Source: Pseudomonadota bacterium
Lineage (GTDB): Bacteria > Myxococcota > Myxococcia > Myxococcales > Myxococcaceae
DNA length: 64,000 bases
Reading direction: 5' to 3'
NCBI GenBank assembly: GCA_023423535.1
Contig: JAFAFL010000094.1
Span: forward strand, 118,580 to 182,579
The first letter of the stretch is position 1. The number at the start of each line of letters is the position of its first letter. Positions 43,016-52,748 of the stretch are shown here, one piece after another. The translations under genes were made by a program, and so were the position numbers. The notes under the pieces were generated by a model that saw nothing but the letters and a program-made list of their open reading frames with translations, was not told the origin of the DNA and made no database searches.

Positions 43016-44200
43016 TCAGGGCGCGCTGGCCGGTGCCGCGTTCGCGGGAGGGATGCCCGGCGGCAGCGGCGTGGCCGGCTGGGCATTCACCGGAGCGGGC
43101 AGCGGAGGCACGCCCCGCGCCACAGGCGTCGAGTTCAGCGGCGCCACGCCCTGCGGAAGTGGCGCTGCAGCCGACGAGTTCGCGGGCCGAGAGGAGAGCC
43201 CCTGCGCCGGCGTGTCGAGCCTCGGCCCGCCCACGTCGACCACGGGCGCATCGGGCAGCGGCGCGGCGCGCTCGGCGTTGGCTACGCGTGCGGTCTCAGG
43301 AAGCGGCACCGCCTCCAGCGACGGGTCAACGCTGAGCGGGAGGTCCGCTTCGGCGCCCGCGAAGTCCGGCGGCGTCACCCCATCCTGCCCCGGCACCTCC
43401 TCGAACGGCACGAGGCCCGCCGCGCCGCCGCCACCGACCGCGAGCTGCGATGCGGTGACCGGCACCTCCGGGGCGTTGGGAACGGTGCGGCCCATCACCT
43501 CGATGCGCGGGCTCTCGAACACCGCGAGCAGGTAGCCGGGGAGGAAGTCGCTGCGCACGCGCGGCGCGAACACGATGAGCTCGGCGTCGTCCCAGCGCGC
43601 GGCGGGGAGTCGCCGGTTCGTCGCGTCATCCGCGTGAACGCCCGAGGCGAGCGCGAACACCTGCACTGGCGCAGCCTCCTCCAGCACGCGGCCGTTGTGC
43701 GTGACCCGCGCCACGCCGAAGAGCGCGATCGCCGCGCGGGCGATGGGCAGCGCCGGAGGTCCCATGCCGGTCGAACCGAAGACCTCCGGCCAGAGAAGCA
43801 CGCCGCCGCGTACCGGTGCACGCACGCCGAACGCGCTCGCAGGGGAAGCTGCTGCGCCCTCCGGCACGCCGGTCTCGGTGAGCTCCAGCGTGAAGCGGTC
43901 CACGCCACTTCGGATCGTGAGCGTGAGCTCAGCCTCGTCGCCGCGCAGGGCTCGCGGCTGCCGCGTCAGATCACGGACCTGCAGCGAGACCTCACCGCGC
44001 ACGCCCTCCCAATCGTCGGCGGAGGGATCGAGGCCGCGGTTGAGGAACACGTCGCTGCCGGAGGCGGTGGCGCTGCCCTCACGAAGCGGCGGGGCCGCTC
44101 GTTGAGCGCCTTCGCTTTGTGCGAACGCCGCGGGAAGGGACAGCGAGATCGCCGTCACCAGCCCCACGCACACACCGATCGCCTTCCGCGTCGCGCCCAT
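43016..44200 (-). CDS. Secreted hypothetical protein with Pro-rich repeats
   Basis: This 394-residue protein has a signal peptide ending AAFAQS. The N-terminal part (about 45-260) is a folded beta-rich region with a GVRAPVRGGVLLWPEVFG segment. The C-terminal 150 residues are low-complexity with recurring PLPxG and PPLP units (APLPQGVAPL, VPPLPAPV, TPLPPGIPP), probably an extended spacer. I recognise no family. Expected to act in the periplasm or outside the cell. Confidence 0.75.
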   Translation of the reverse strand: MGATRKAIGVCVGLVTAISLSLPAAFAQSEGAQRAAPPLREGSATASGSDVFLNRGLDPSADDWEGVRGEVSLQVRDLTRQPRALRGDEAELTLTIRSGVDRFTLELTETGVPEGAAASPASAFGVRAPVRGGVLLWPEVFGSTGMGPPALPIARAAIALFGVARVTHNGRVLEEAAPVQVFALASGVHADDATNRRLPAARWDDAELIVFAPRVRSDFLPGYLLAVFESPRIEVMGRTVPNAPEVPVTASQLAVGGGGAAGLVPFEEVPGQDGVTPPDFAGAEADLPLSVDPSLEAVPLPETARVANAERAAPLPDAPVVDVGGPRLDTPAQGLSSRPANSSAAAPLPQGVAPLNSTPVARGVPPLPAPVNAQPATPLPPGIPPANAAPASAP

Positions 44201-44262
44201 GCCCGCCTCCCACCGGAGAAGCTAGGCAGGCCGCGCGGGCGCTGAAGGGCTGGACGTCGCCT

Positions 44263-44300
44263 GGAAACGCAAACCGCCCGGCCGATGAGCGGCCAGGCGG
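44263..44300 (-). terminator. Rho-independent terminator after the DUF507 gene
   Basis: On the minus strand an 11-base stem (CCGCCTGGCCG with CGGCCGGGCGG, one G-U pair) and a 5-base loop CTCAT is followed by TTTGCGTTT. It lies 47 bases past the stop of the DUF507 gene. Confidence 0.75.
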
Positions 44301-44346
44301 CGGGCACTACCGAGACTGTCGAACCGCGTGCCTCTTCGGCGCCTGG

Positions 44347-44865
44347 CTAGATGAGCCCGCGCGCGCGGCGGATCTGCTCGACCGTCTTGTTGTACTCGAT
44401 GTCGAACGCCGAGGTGCCCTCCTGGAGGTGCTTGAGCCGGCCGCGCGCCTCGCGGTCGATCTCCTCGTCGATGTCGAGGTGCTTCTTCATGATCGCGAAG
44501 ACCTTCGTCCGGATCGAGTTGTCCGGCGAGTACACCTCTTCGACGTTCCGGCTGATGAGCAGGAACTCGATCATCTGATTGATGACGTACTCGATGCCCT
44601 CGTCACCCATCTTGAAGCCGCGCACGTCGGCCATCTCGCGCTTCACCTGGTTGAACTTGCTGCCATCGTAGCCGCGGCGCTCGAGCGCCTCGCGCGTGGC
44701 CTGGTTCACCCGCTCTTCATTCGCCAGGTACTCACGCATGATCGCCGACATGTCCATCTCGGCGTCAGCGATGCGCATGGGCTCCACCTCGATGTCCCCG
44801 TCGGCGGTGAGCTTCTGAACGACCTCGCGCGAAATGATGGGGATCACCTTCGGATAGATCCGCAT
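44347..44865 (-). CDS. DUF507 family protein
   Basis: A 172-residue soluble helical protein of the DUF507 family. The start MRIYPKVIPIISREVVQKLTADGDIEVE and the repeated helical halves (VIPIISREVVQKL / FNQVKREMADVRGFKMGDEGIEYVINQMIEFLLISRNVEEVYSPDN) are characteristic. AAAGGA sits a few bases before ATG 44865, and a promoter-like pair is upstream. No known molecular role; a conserved small protein of deltaproteobacterial-type lineages. Confidence 0.88.
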   Translation of the reverse strand: MRIYPKVIPIISREVVQKLTADGDIEVEPMRIADAEMDMSAIMREYLANEERVNQATREALERRGYDGSKFNQVKREMADVRGFKMGDEGIEYVINQMIEFLLISRNVEEVYSPDNSIRTKVFAIMKKHLDIDEEIDREARGRLKHLQEGTSAFDIEYNKTVEQIRRARGLI

Positions 44866-44910
44866 AAATCCTTTCCTCGCCCCTCTACCGGACGTGAAAA
44901 AACTGCGTCC

Positions 44911-44939
44911 GCTATAGACCACCGGCAAGGGCTGAACAA
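44911..44939 (-). promoter_or_regulatory. Possible promoter of the DUF507 gene
   Basis: On the minus strand, TTGTTC (44939-44934) and TATAGC (44916-44911) have a 17-base spacer, 46 bases before ATG 44865. The region is locally AT-rich compared with its surroundings. The -10 fits better than the -35. Confidence 0.4.
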
Positions 44940-44968
44940 TGAAATTTCCGGCGTATTTACGTGCGAAT

Positions 44969-46891
44969 CTACGCACCGCGCGGGACGCCGGTAGCGGTCT
45001 GCGCACCGCCCGCGTCCTCCAGTGACGCTTCCCGGACAGCATCCGCGCCGTCCTCCGGCGTCTGCATGTGCCCGTGCAGGAAGGCGTGAATCCGCTCCGC
45101 CACGGCGGGCCCGAGTCCCTCGACCTCTGCGAGCTCCTCGATCGTCGCCTCGCGGATCTTCTTCAGCGATCCGAAGTGCCGGAGCAGCGCCTTCTTGCGG
45201 CCGTCGCCCACGCCGGGGATGTCCTCGAGCACCGACTTCAGCGTGCGCTTCCGCATCAGCGTCTGCTGATAGGTGATGGCGAAGCGGTGCGCCTCGTCGC
45301 GCAGTCGCGTGAGCATGAACAGCTCCGCCGAGTTCTGCGCGAGCACGATCGGATCCTTCAGCCCCGACACGAACACGCGCTCCGGGCTCTTGCCGCCCGC
45401 GTCGAGCTCGCGCGACTTCGCCAGCGACACGACGTCCAGCCGCCGCTCCATGCCCGCGTCCTTCAACGCCGCCATCGCCGAGGCCAGCTGTCCCTTGCCT
45501 CCGTCGATGACGATGAGGTCCGGAAGATCGTCGTCCGCGGCGCCGCGACGGAGCCGTCTGGAGATGACCTCGTACATCGCCGCGAAGTCGTCCTGGCGCT
45601 CGAGCGACTTGATCTTGAAGCGCCGGTAGTTCGCCTTGTCCGCCTCGCCGTCCACCGACGCCACCTGCGAGGCGACGATGTTCGCGCTCTGGAAGTGCGA
45701 GATGTCGAAGCACTCCATCCGGTGCGGCACGCGCGTGAGGTGCAGCCGATCGCGCAGCTTCTCCAGCAGCGCCAGCGTCTCGTCGCGGTCCCGCTTGCGC
45801 TCGGCGAAGGCCTGCTCCGCGTTGCGCTTCGCCATCTTCACGAGGTCCAGCTTCTCGCCGCGCTGGGGGACGATCACCCGGACCTTCTCGCCCTTGAGGT
45901 CGCTGAGCAGATCCGACAGCGCGCTGTGGCTCTCCGGCTCCACCGGGAGCACGACCTCCTTCGGCACGAAGTTTTCGCCCGAGTAGTAGAGGTTCACGAA
46001 CTGCTCCACGAGCTCCGCGTCGGGGAACTCCTGGTTGCTGAAGGGGAACGACTGCCCGCCGGTGATGCGGCCGCGGCGAACGTAGAGGACGTAGATGAGG
46101 AGCCGGTCTCCTTCGCGGTAGAGGCCGACCACGTCCTGATCGAGCAGATCCGTGGTCGCGATCTTCTGGCGCTCGAGGCTTCGTTCGATCGCGTAGAGCT
46201 GATCGCGCAGCTGCGCCGCCTCTTCGAAGCGAAGGCCCTGAACGGCCTCGCCCATGCGCAGCTTCAACCGCGCGACGAGCTCGTTGGCCTTGCCCTCGAG
46301 GAAGAGCACCGCCTCGTTCACGCCGCGGTGGTAGTCCTCGCGAGGGATCTCGAACACACACGGCGCGGGACACCGGCCGATCTGGTGGAGCAGACAGGGA
46401 CGCTTGCGGTTCTGCAGCACGTGGTCGGTGCAGGTGCGCAGCTGGAAGTAGCGGTTGATGGTGCGCAGCGTCTCGCGGATGGAGGACGCCGACGAGTACG
46501 GGCCGAAATACAGAGCGCCGTCCTTCTGCACCCGCCGCACGACCTCCAGCCGCGGATAGTCCTCGCGCACGTCGAGCCGCAGGCAGATGAAGTTCTTGTC
46601 GTCGCGCAGCTTCACGTTGAAGCGCGGCTGGTGCTTCTTGATGAGCTCGTTCTCGAGGAGGAGCGCCTCCTTCTCGTTGCCGACGATCACCGTCTCGAGG
46701 TCGCCGAGGATCCGCTCCAGCAGCGGCACGAACGCGCGACCATCACCGCCGCGGTCGAAGTACGAGCGAACGCGCGCTCGAAGACTCTTCGCCTTGCCGA
46801 CGTAGATGACCTCGCCCTTCCGGTCCTTCATCAGGTAGACCCCGGGCTCGGTCGGGAGCTGGGCGATCTTCTCTCGGAGGGCGGAATCCAT
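44969..46891 (-). CDS. uvrC: UvrABC system protein C
   Basis: This 640-residue nucleotide-excision-repair nuclease makes both incisions around a lesion with UvrB. Domains in order are GIY-YIG (about 12-95, GVYLMKDRKGEVIYVGKAKSLRARVRSYF), a Cys-rich region (CTDHV ... KRPCLLHQIGRCPAPC), the UvrB-interacting helical hairpin (RFEEAAQLRDQLYAIERSL), an RNase-H-like C-terminal nuclease (ECFDISHFQ ... DLIVIDGGKGQL) and a helix-hairpin-helix pair (VLEDIPGVGDGRKKALLRHFGSL, EVEGLGPAVAERIHAFL). ATG 46891 overlaps the divergent lipoprotein ATG by two bases. Confidence 0.97.
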   Translation of the reverse strand: MDSALREKIAQLPTEPGVYLMKDRKGEVIYVGKAKSLRARVRSYFDRGGDGRAFVPLLERILGDLETVIVGNEKEALLLENELIKKHQPRFNVKLRDDKNFICLRLDVREDYPRLEVVRRVQKDGALYFGPYSSASSIRETLRTINRYFQLRTCTDHVLQNRKRPCLLHQIGRCPAPCVFEIPREDYHRGVNEAVLFLEGKANELVARLKLRMGEAVQGLRFEEAAQLRDQLYAIERSLERQKIATTDLLDQDVVGLYREGDRLLIYVLYVRRGRITGGQSFPFSNQEFPDAELVEQFVNLYYSGENFVPKEVVLPVEPESHSALSDLLSDLKGEKVRVIVPQRGEKLDLVKMAKRNAEQAFAERKRDRDETLALLEKLRDRLHLTRVPHRMECFDISHFQSANIVASQVASVDGEADKANYRRFKIKSLERQDDFAAMYEVISRRLRRGAADDDLPDLIVIDGGKGQLASAMAALKDAGMERRLDVVSLAKSRELDAGGKSPERVFVSGLKDPIVLAQNSAELFMLTRLRDEAHRFAITYQQTLMRKRTLKSVLEDIPGVGDGRKKALLRHFGSLKKIREATIEELAEVEGLGPAVAERIHAFLHGHMQTPEDGADAVREASLEDAGGAQTATGVPRGA

Positions 46892-47495
46892 GGTGCGATC
46901 TGCGGCAGAGCGTAACGCCGGAGCGCGCGGGTGGCGTGACCTTCTCGGCAGCGCCGTGCTCGCCGTCTCGCTCGGTACGTTGGCGGTGGCCGGCGTGCTC
47001 TCAGGCTGCAGCCGAACGAAGCCCGGCCCGGAGGTTCCCTTCGGCGGCGCCACGCTTCGAGCCCCCTCCGGCTGGACGCTGGGCGAGCAGAAGCGCACCG
47101 ACGAGCTGGAGCGCGTGCAGCTCGCGGCGCCCGGTGGACGCGTCACCTGCCAGCTCACGCGCGTCCGCAACGGCGGGACTCCGGAAGAGTTGCAGCGCTA
47201 CCTCGATCAGTCGCGCGAGTACTTCACCGCCAAGAGCGCGCGGGACGTGTCGCTCTCCGGTCAGGAGGGCCGCGCGTTGAAGGGCGTGCTCTTCGAGAAC
47301 CCGAAGGTCTACGCGGACGACGGCGAGGCCAACGCCTCGGTCCAGGTGATGGGCGCGGTCGTGGATGGCGATCTGCTGTCGGTGATCGCGACCACACTCG
47401 ACGCCACGCCCGAAGCCGCCGCGGAGCGCAGCCGGTGCATCGGGCTGGTCATCGACGCGCTGGAAGCACCGAAGACCGCGCCCGCCCAGCGCTGA
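46890..47495 (+). CDS. Small lipoprotein between uvrC and uvrB
   Basis: A 201-residue predicted lipoprotein. The lipobox is VLSGC (Cys40), after a long basic n-region, so the true start could be a later codon. The mature part reads as a compact alpha/beta domain (FGGATLRAPSGWTLGEQK ... TCQLTRVRNGGTPEELQRYLDQSREYF ... ASVQVMGAVVDGDLLSVIATTLDATPEAAAERSRCIGLVIDAL), resembling small envelope proteins that measure protein quality, but no family is certain. The ATG at 46890 overlaps the uvrC start on the other strand (CATG). Near its stop begins a short tandem repeat. Confidence 0.78.
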   Translation: MVRSAAERNAGARGWRDLLGSAVLAVSLGTLAVAGVLSGCSRTKPGPEVPFGGATLRAPSGWTLGEQKRTDELERVQLAAPGGRVTCQLTRVRNGGTPEELQRYLDQSREYFTAKSARDVSLSGQEGRALKGVLFENPKVYADDGEANASVQVMGAVVDGDLLSVIATTLDATPEAAAERSRCIGLVIDALEAPKTAPAQR

Positions 47496-47520
47496 GCTCG
47501 GCTGAGCTCGGCTGAGCTGA
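47491..47520. repeat. Short tandem repeat at the lipoprotein gene end
   Basis: Three copies of a 10-base unit (GCTGAGCTCG, the last with one change to GCTGAGCTGA) span the lipoprotein stop codon and the gap to uvrB. Each unit contains the palindrome GAGCTC or a near form. Confidence 0.8.
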
Positions 47521-47525
47521 CCGCC

Positions 47526-49622
<2,097 letters not shown>

Positions 49623-49677
49623 ACGGGCACAGGTCTAACAGGCTCGTTCGCCCGATGCGTCTGCCGATGCCGTCTGC

Positions 49678-50111
49678 TCACTCGACGAGGTGGGTTCCGA
49701 TACCGCAGCTCGCGAAACCGCCCGAAGTCGCGGTCTGCCGTCCACAGCTCCGACACCCCGTGCGCCACGCAGAGCGCGGCTATCCGAGCGTCGTGCACCA
49801 TGGGGCCCGAGACCTTGCCGGCCTTCAGAAGCCGCGCGAGGGTCGGCCAGTAGCCTTCAGATTCGCCCAGCATCCGCAGGGTGGGCGACCGCAGCAGCTC
49901 TTCGAGGAAGCCCAGCGCCTCGTCGGGGGTGCTCGGGTGGGTGAAGATCCTCGGATGGGTCGTCTTGGCGAAGAACTCGTGCAAGCAGGGTTAGGAATTC
50001 CCAGGGTGCGCGGCCCTCTGCCAGTTCGGTCAGGCACCGCCCCGCCACGTCGTGCCAGGGCGTGTCCAGCTGGTGCGCGTAGACGAGGATGTTCGTGTCC
50101 ACCGCGATCAT
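49678..50111 (-). pseudogene. vapC: VapC-type PIN-domain toxin with three frameshifts
   Basis: The N-terminal part starts at ATG 50111, MIAVDTNILVYAHQLDTPWHDVA, with the first catalytic Asp of PIN nucleases. The C-terminal part is in a different frame (LHEFFAKTTHPRIF ... VHDARIAALCVAHGVSELWTADRDFGRF), carrying the other acidic residues. One base lost near 50003 (before the CCTAACCC run), a second near 49995, and one extra C near 49687 break the frame; undoing all three gives 435 bases, ending in TGA at 49678-49680 as ...NPLVE. An intact VapC would be an RNA-cutting toxin of about 144 residues. It overlaps vapB by ATGA. Could also reflect sequencing error. Confidence 0.8.
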
Positions 50112-50353
50112 GCGCCCAGCACCGGATCGTCCTCGTACGCGAGCCGGCGAGGCAGCTCGCTCGAGACGCCCGGCCGCAGCCCTCCGCCCGCCGCCTTGAT
50201 CAGCCGCAGCTTGAAGGAGGGCGCCTGCTTCCGCTCAGCCAGCGCCTTCCTCAGCCCGTCCTCGACGAGTGCACGCACCGTGGTTTTCTCCCGTGCCGCG
50301 ACCGCCTTCGCCTCCTCGAGCAGCGCGTCCGCGATGTCGATGGTGGTCTTCAT
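50108..50353 (-). CDS. vapB: VapB-type antitoxin
   Basis: An 81-residue protein with the N-terminal MKTTIDIADALLEEAKAVAAREKTTVRALVEDGLRKAL, a ribbon-helix-helix DNA-binding motif of VapB antitoxins. The C-terminal half, which would hold the toxin, ends in an acidic stretch (LAYEDDPVLGA). ATG 50353 is used because the RHH begins there; an ATG four codons upstream is also possible. The stop overlaps the vapC start as ATGA. With the toxin broken it may be a remnant autorepressor. Confidence 0.85.
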   Translation of the reverse strand: MKTTIDIADALLEEAKAVAAREKTTVRALVEDGLRKALAERKQAPSFKLRLIKAAGGGLRPGVSSELPRRLAYEDDPVLGA

Positions 50354-50409
50354 ATGGGTCACCATATCCACCGCCCCATCGCCACAACCGGGGCAGCGCC
50401 TCGCGCCGC

Positions 50410-50991
50410 CTACTCCTCCTGCGCGGGCTCCTCCGGAAGCCACAGGAGGGAGAGGTCCAGTTCCACCGCGTCGAACGGCGGCGCCCTCACGGACACGTCG
50501 CCCGACCAGCTCCCCTGCTCGACCCACTGCCCGCCGCGCAACGCGAACGCCTCGAGCACCCGCGCCCGTGGATCGAGGTACCAGAGGAACTCGACGCCCT
50601 CTCGCGCGTACACGTGCTTCTTGAGCACGCGGTCCACCGCGACCGTCGAAGGAGAGAGGATCTCGCAGACCCAGTCCGACGCGAGTTCGAAGCGGGGCAC
50701 GCGAGGAACCCTCGGCATCCGCTCGGTGCGCCAGCCGGCGATGTCGGGAACGAGGATGTCGCGGCGGAGCTTCAGCTCGGGCTCATCGATGATCCACCAC
50801 CCACCGGGACCGCCCCGGCCGAACTGGAACGAGTTCGTGAGCACCGATCCCAGCCCGCTGGACGCGACCGCATGGTCGGACGCCGGCCGAGGATGCGCGT
50901 AGAGCACGCCCTCGATGATCTGCCCGACCATGTTGGACGGCAGCGCCGCGAGGTCGTCGTAGGTCGCTGGCCTGTCGCTCGGGTTCCGCAT
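50410..50991 (-). CDS. Uma2-family (DUF820) PD-(D/E)XK nuclease-like protein
   Basis: A 193-residue Uma2-family protein, a restriction-endonuclease-like fold. Marks are YDDLAALPSNMVGQIIEGVLYAHPRPASDHA at the N-terminus, ILVPDIAGWR, WVCEILSPSTVAVDRVLKKHVYAREGVEFLWYLDP. The Asp and Glu-x-x-like core residues of the PD-(D/E)XK family (DI ... CEIL) are present. The family is common in myxobacteria and cyanobacteria and its biological role is unclear. Single gene upstream of vapB. Confidence 0.88.
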   Translation of the reverse strand: MRNPSDRPATYDDLAALPSNMVGQIIEGVLYAHPRPASDHAVASSGLGSVLTNSFQFGRGGPGGWWIIDEPELKLRRDILVPDIAGWRTERMPRVPRVPRFELASDWVCEILSPSTVAVDRVLKKHVYAREGVEFLWYLDPRARVLEAFALRGGQWVEQGSWSGDVSVRAPPFDAVELDLSLLWLPEEPAQEE

Positions 50992-51054
50992 GGCTCCTCC
51001 GGGTCACCCGGTAAGCTACCAACGGCCACCCGTTCCAGCCACGCGCCCTCTGCG

Positions 51055-52746
51055 CTACCGCCCCAGCACCGGCCGCTCCTTCAACATGCGCATCCGGATG
51101 TGCTCGAACTCGTCGCCCTTCCGCCACGCCGGCATGCGAACGGCGTTCGCCACCCGCGCGCCGATGAGCAGGTAGAGGCGCACGTCCTCCATCGCGCCGG
51201 ACAGATCCCACGTGGGGTCGTACTCATCACCGGGCTGGTGGTAGCGCTCGGCCTCCCACTTCTCGCGCTGTTCCTTTCCCCATCCCGGTGGCCGGCCGAT
51301 GTAGTCCATGCCGCTGCCGAGATAGACCGACGGCACGCCGATCTTCGCGAAGTTGAACTGGTCGCTTCGGTAGAAGAACCCTCGGTCCGGCATCTGGTCC
51401 GGTTTCACCGTGCGGCCCTGCATCGCTGCGAGCGGCACGACGATCTCGTCGAGATCGCTCTTCCCGAACCCGATGGACGTGGTGTCGCGCGTGCGTCCGC
51501 GGAAGTTGATCCCGTCGATGTTGATGTTCGCCGCGAGGTACCCCGGATGCACCGGCGGACGCCCGGCAAGGAACTCGCTGCCGAGGAGCCCGGACTCCTC
51601 CGCCGCCACCGCCGCGAAGAGCACCGAGCGCTTCGGCCTCGGCATCCCCTTCATCGCGCGCGCGACCGCGAGCATCGCCGCCACGCCCGACGCGTTGTCC
51701 ACCGCGCCGTTGTGCACGACGTCCCCAGCACCCTCCGCGACCGCATGCGTGCCCAGGTGATCGTGGTGCGCGCTGTACACGACCGTCTCCGCCGCGAGCT
51801 TCGGATCGCTCCCGCGCAGAAGGCCCAGCACGTTGGCCGTCTTCACCTGCGTGATCCGGTTCGCGAACGAGGTCGACACGCGCACGCCCAGCGGCACCGG
51901 CCTGAACTCCCGCTTCTCGGCCTGCGCCCTCAGCGCATCGAGTTCCTGTCCCCCGAGCGCCACCAGGCGCCGCGAGGCCTCCTCGGTCGTCCACGCCTTC
52001 ACCTCCATGCGCGGCTCGCCGGGCTCCGCGGGCAATTCGAACTGCTCGCCCGACCACGAGGTCTGCACCACGTTCCAGCCGTACCCGGCGGACGGCCGCG
52101 TGTGGATGATGATCGCGCCCGCGGCGCCGAGCCTCCGCGCGACCTCGTACTTGTAGTCCCAGCGCCCGTACCAGAGCCGCGCCCGTCCCGCGAACAGCGC
52201 CGGATCGCTCTCCGGATCGTTGTTCATGAAGAGGAGGACCTTCCCCTTCACGTCCATGCCCTTGTAGTCGTCCCAGCCGTACTCCGGCGCGACGATCCCG
52301 TAGCCGACGAAGACGAGCTCCGCGTCCTCGAGCTTCGACTGCGCGCGCTGATGTCCCGAGCCCGCGATGAAGTCGGTGTGGAACGCCAGCTGCGCGCTCC
52401 CCTTCGTCCCCTTCAGCTGCAGCGTCTGCGGGTTGCCGGTGATCCCCACCAGCCCGAACTCCTGGAACCACGAACCGTCTGGCCCCGCCGGCTCGAGCCC
52501 GATGAGCTCCATCTGCGACGAGATGTACTCCTGCGCCAGGCGGTCTCCGCGCGTGCCCGGCGCACGTCCCTCCAGCAGATCGTGCGAGAGAAATCGGATG
52601 TGCCCGCGCAGCTCGCGATCGTTGAGTGAGTCCGCGGCCCGCCTCTCCGCGGCGGTGAGCGCGGTGGAACGAGGCTGTGCGCGCGCGTCCTCGGCCCACA
52701 GCCCATGAACCCACAGCACCGCAAGAACGACCGCGGCCCACTTCAT
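51055..52746 (-). CDS. Secreted M28 aminopeptidase
   Basis: A 563-residue exported peptidase: signal peptide ending DARAQ, an inserted PA-like domain (about 130-300, KVLLFMNNDPESDPALF ... LGAAGAIIIHT), and the M28 catalytic domain with metal ligands in YSAHHDHLG (His), DNASGVAAM (Asp), EESGLLGSE (Glu-Glu) and NINIDG (Asp). It releases N-terminal residues from peptides in the periplasm or outside the cell. Start ATG 52746 is 2 bases after the cysS stop, so the two are probably one transcript. Confidence 0.92.
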   Translation of the reverse strand: MKWAAVVLAVLWVHGLWAEDARAQPRSTALTAAERRAADSLNDRELRGHIRFLSHDLLEGRAPGTRGDRLAQEYISSQMELIGLEPAGPDGSWFQEFGLVGITGNPQTLQLKGTKGSAQLAFHTDFIAGSGHQRAQSKLEDAELVFVGYGIVAPEYGWDDYKGMDVKGKVLLFMNNDPESDPALFAGRARLWYGRWDYKYEVARRLGAAGAIIIHTRPSAGYGWNVVQTSWSGEQFELPAEPGEPRMEVKAWTTEEASRRLVALGGQELDALRAQAEKREFRPVPLGVRVSTSFANRITQVKTANVLGLLRGSDPKLAAETVVYSAHHDHLGTHAVAEGAGDVVHNGAVDNASGVAAMLAVARAMKGMPRPKRSVLFAAVAAEESGLLGSEFLAGRPPVHPGYLAANINIDGINFRGRTRDTTSIGFGKSDLDEIVVPLAAMQGRTVKPDQMPDRGFFYRSDQFNFAKIGVPSVYLGSGMDYIGRPPGWGKEQREKWEAERYHQPGDEYDPTWDLSGAMEDVRLYLLIGARVANAVRMPAWRKGDEFEHIRMRMLKERPVLGR

Positions 52747-52748
52747 CG

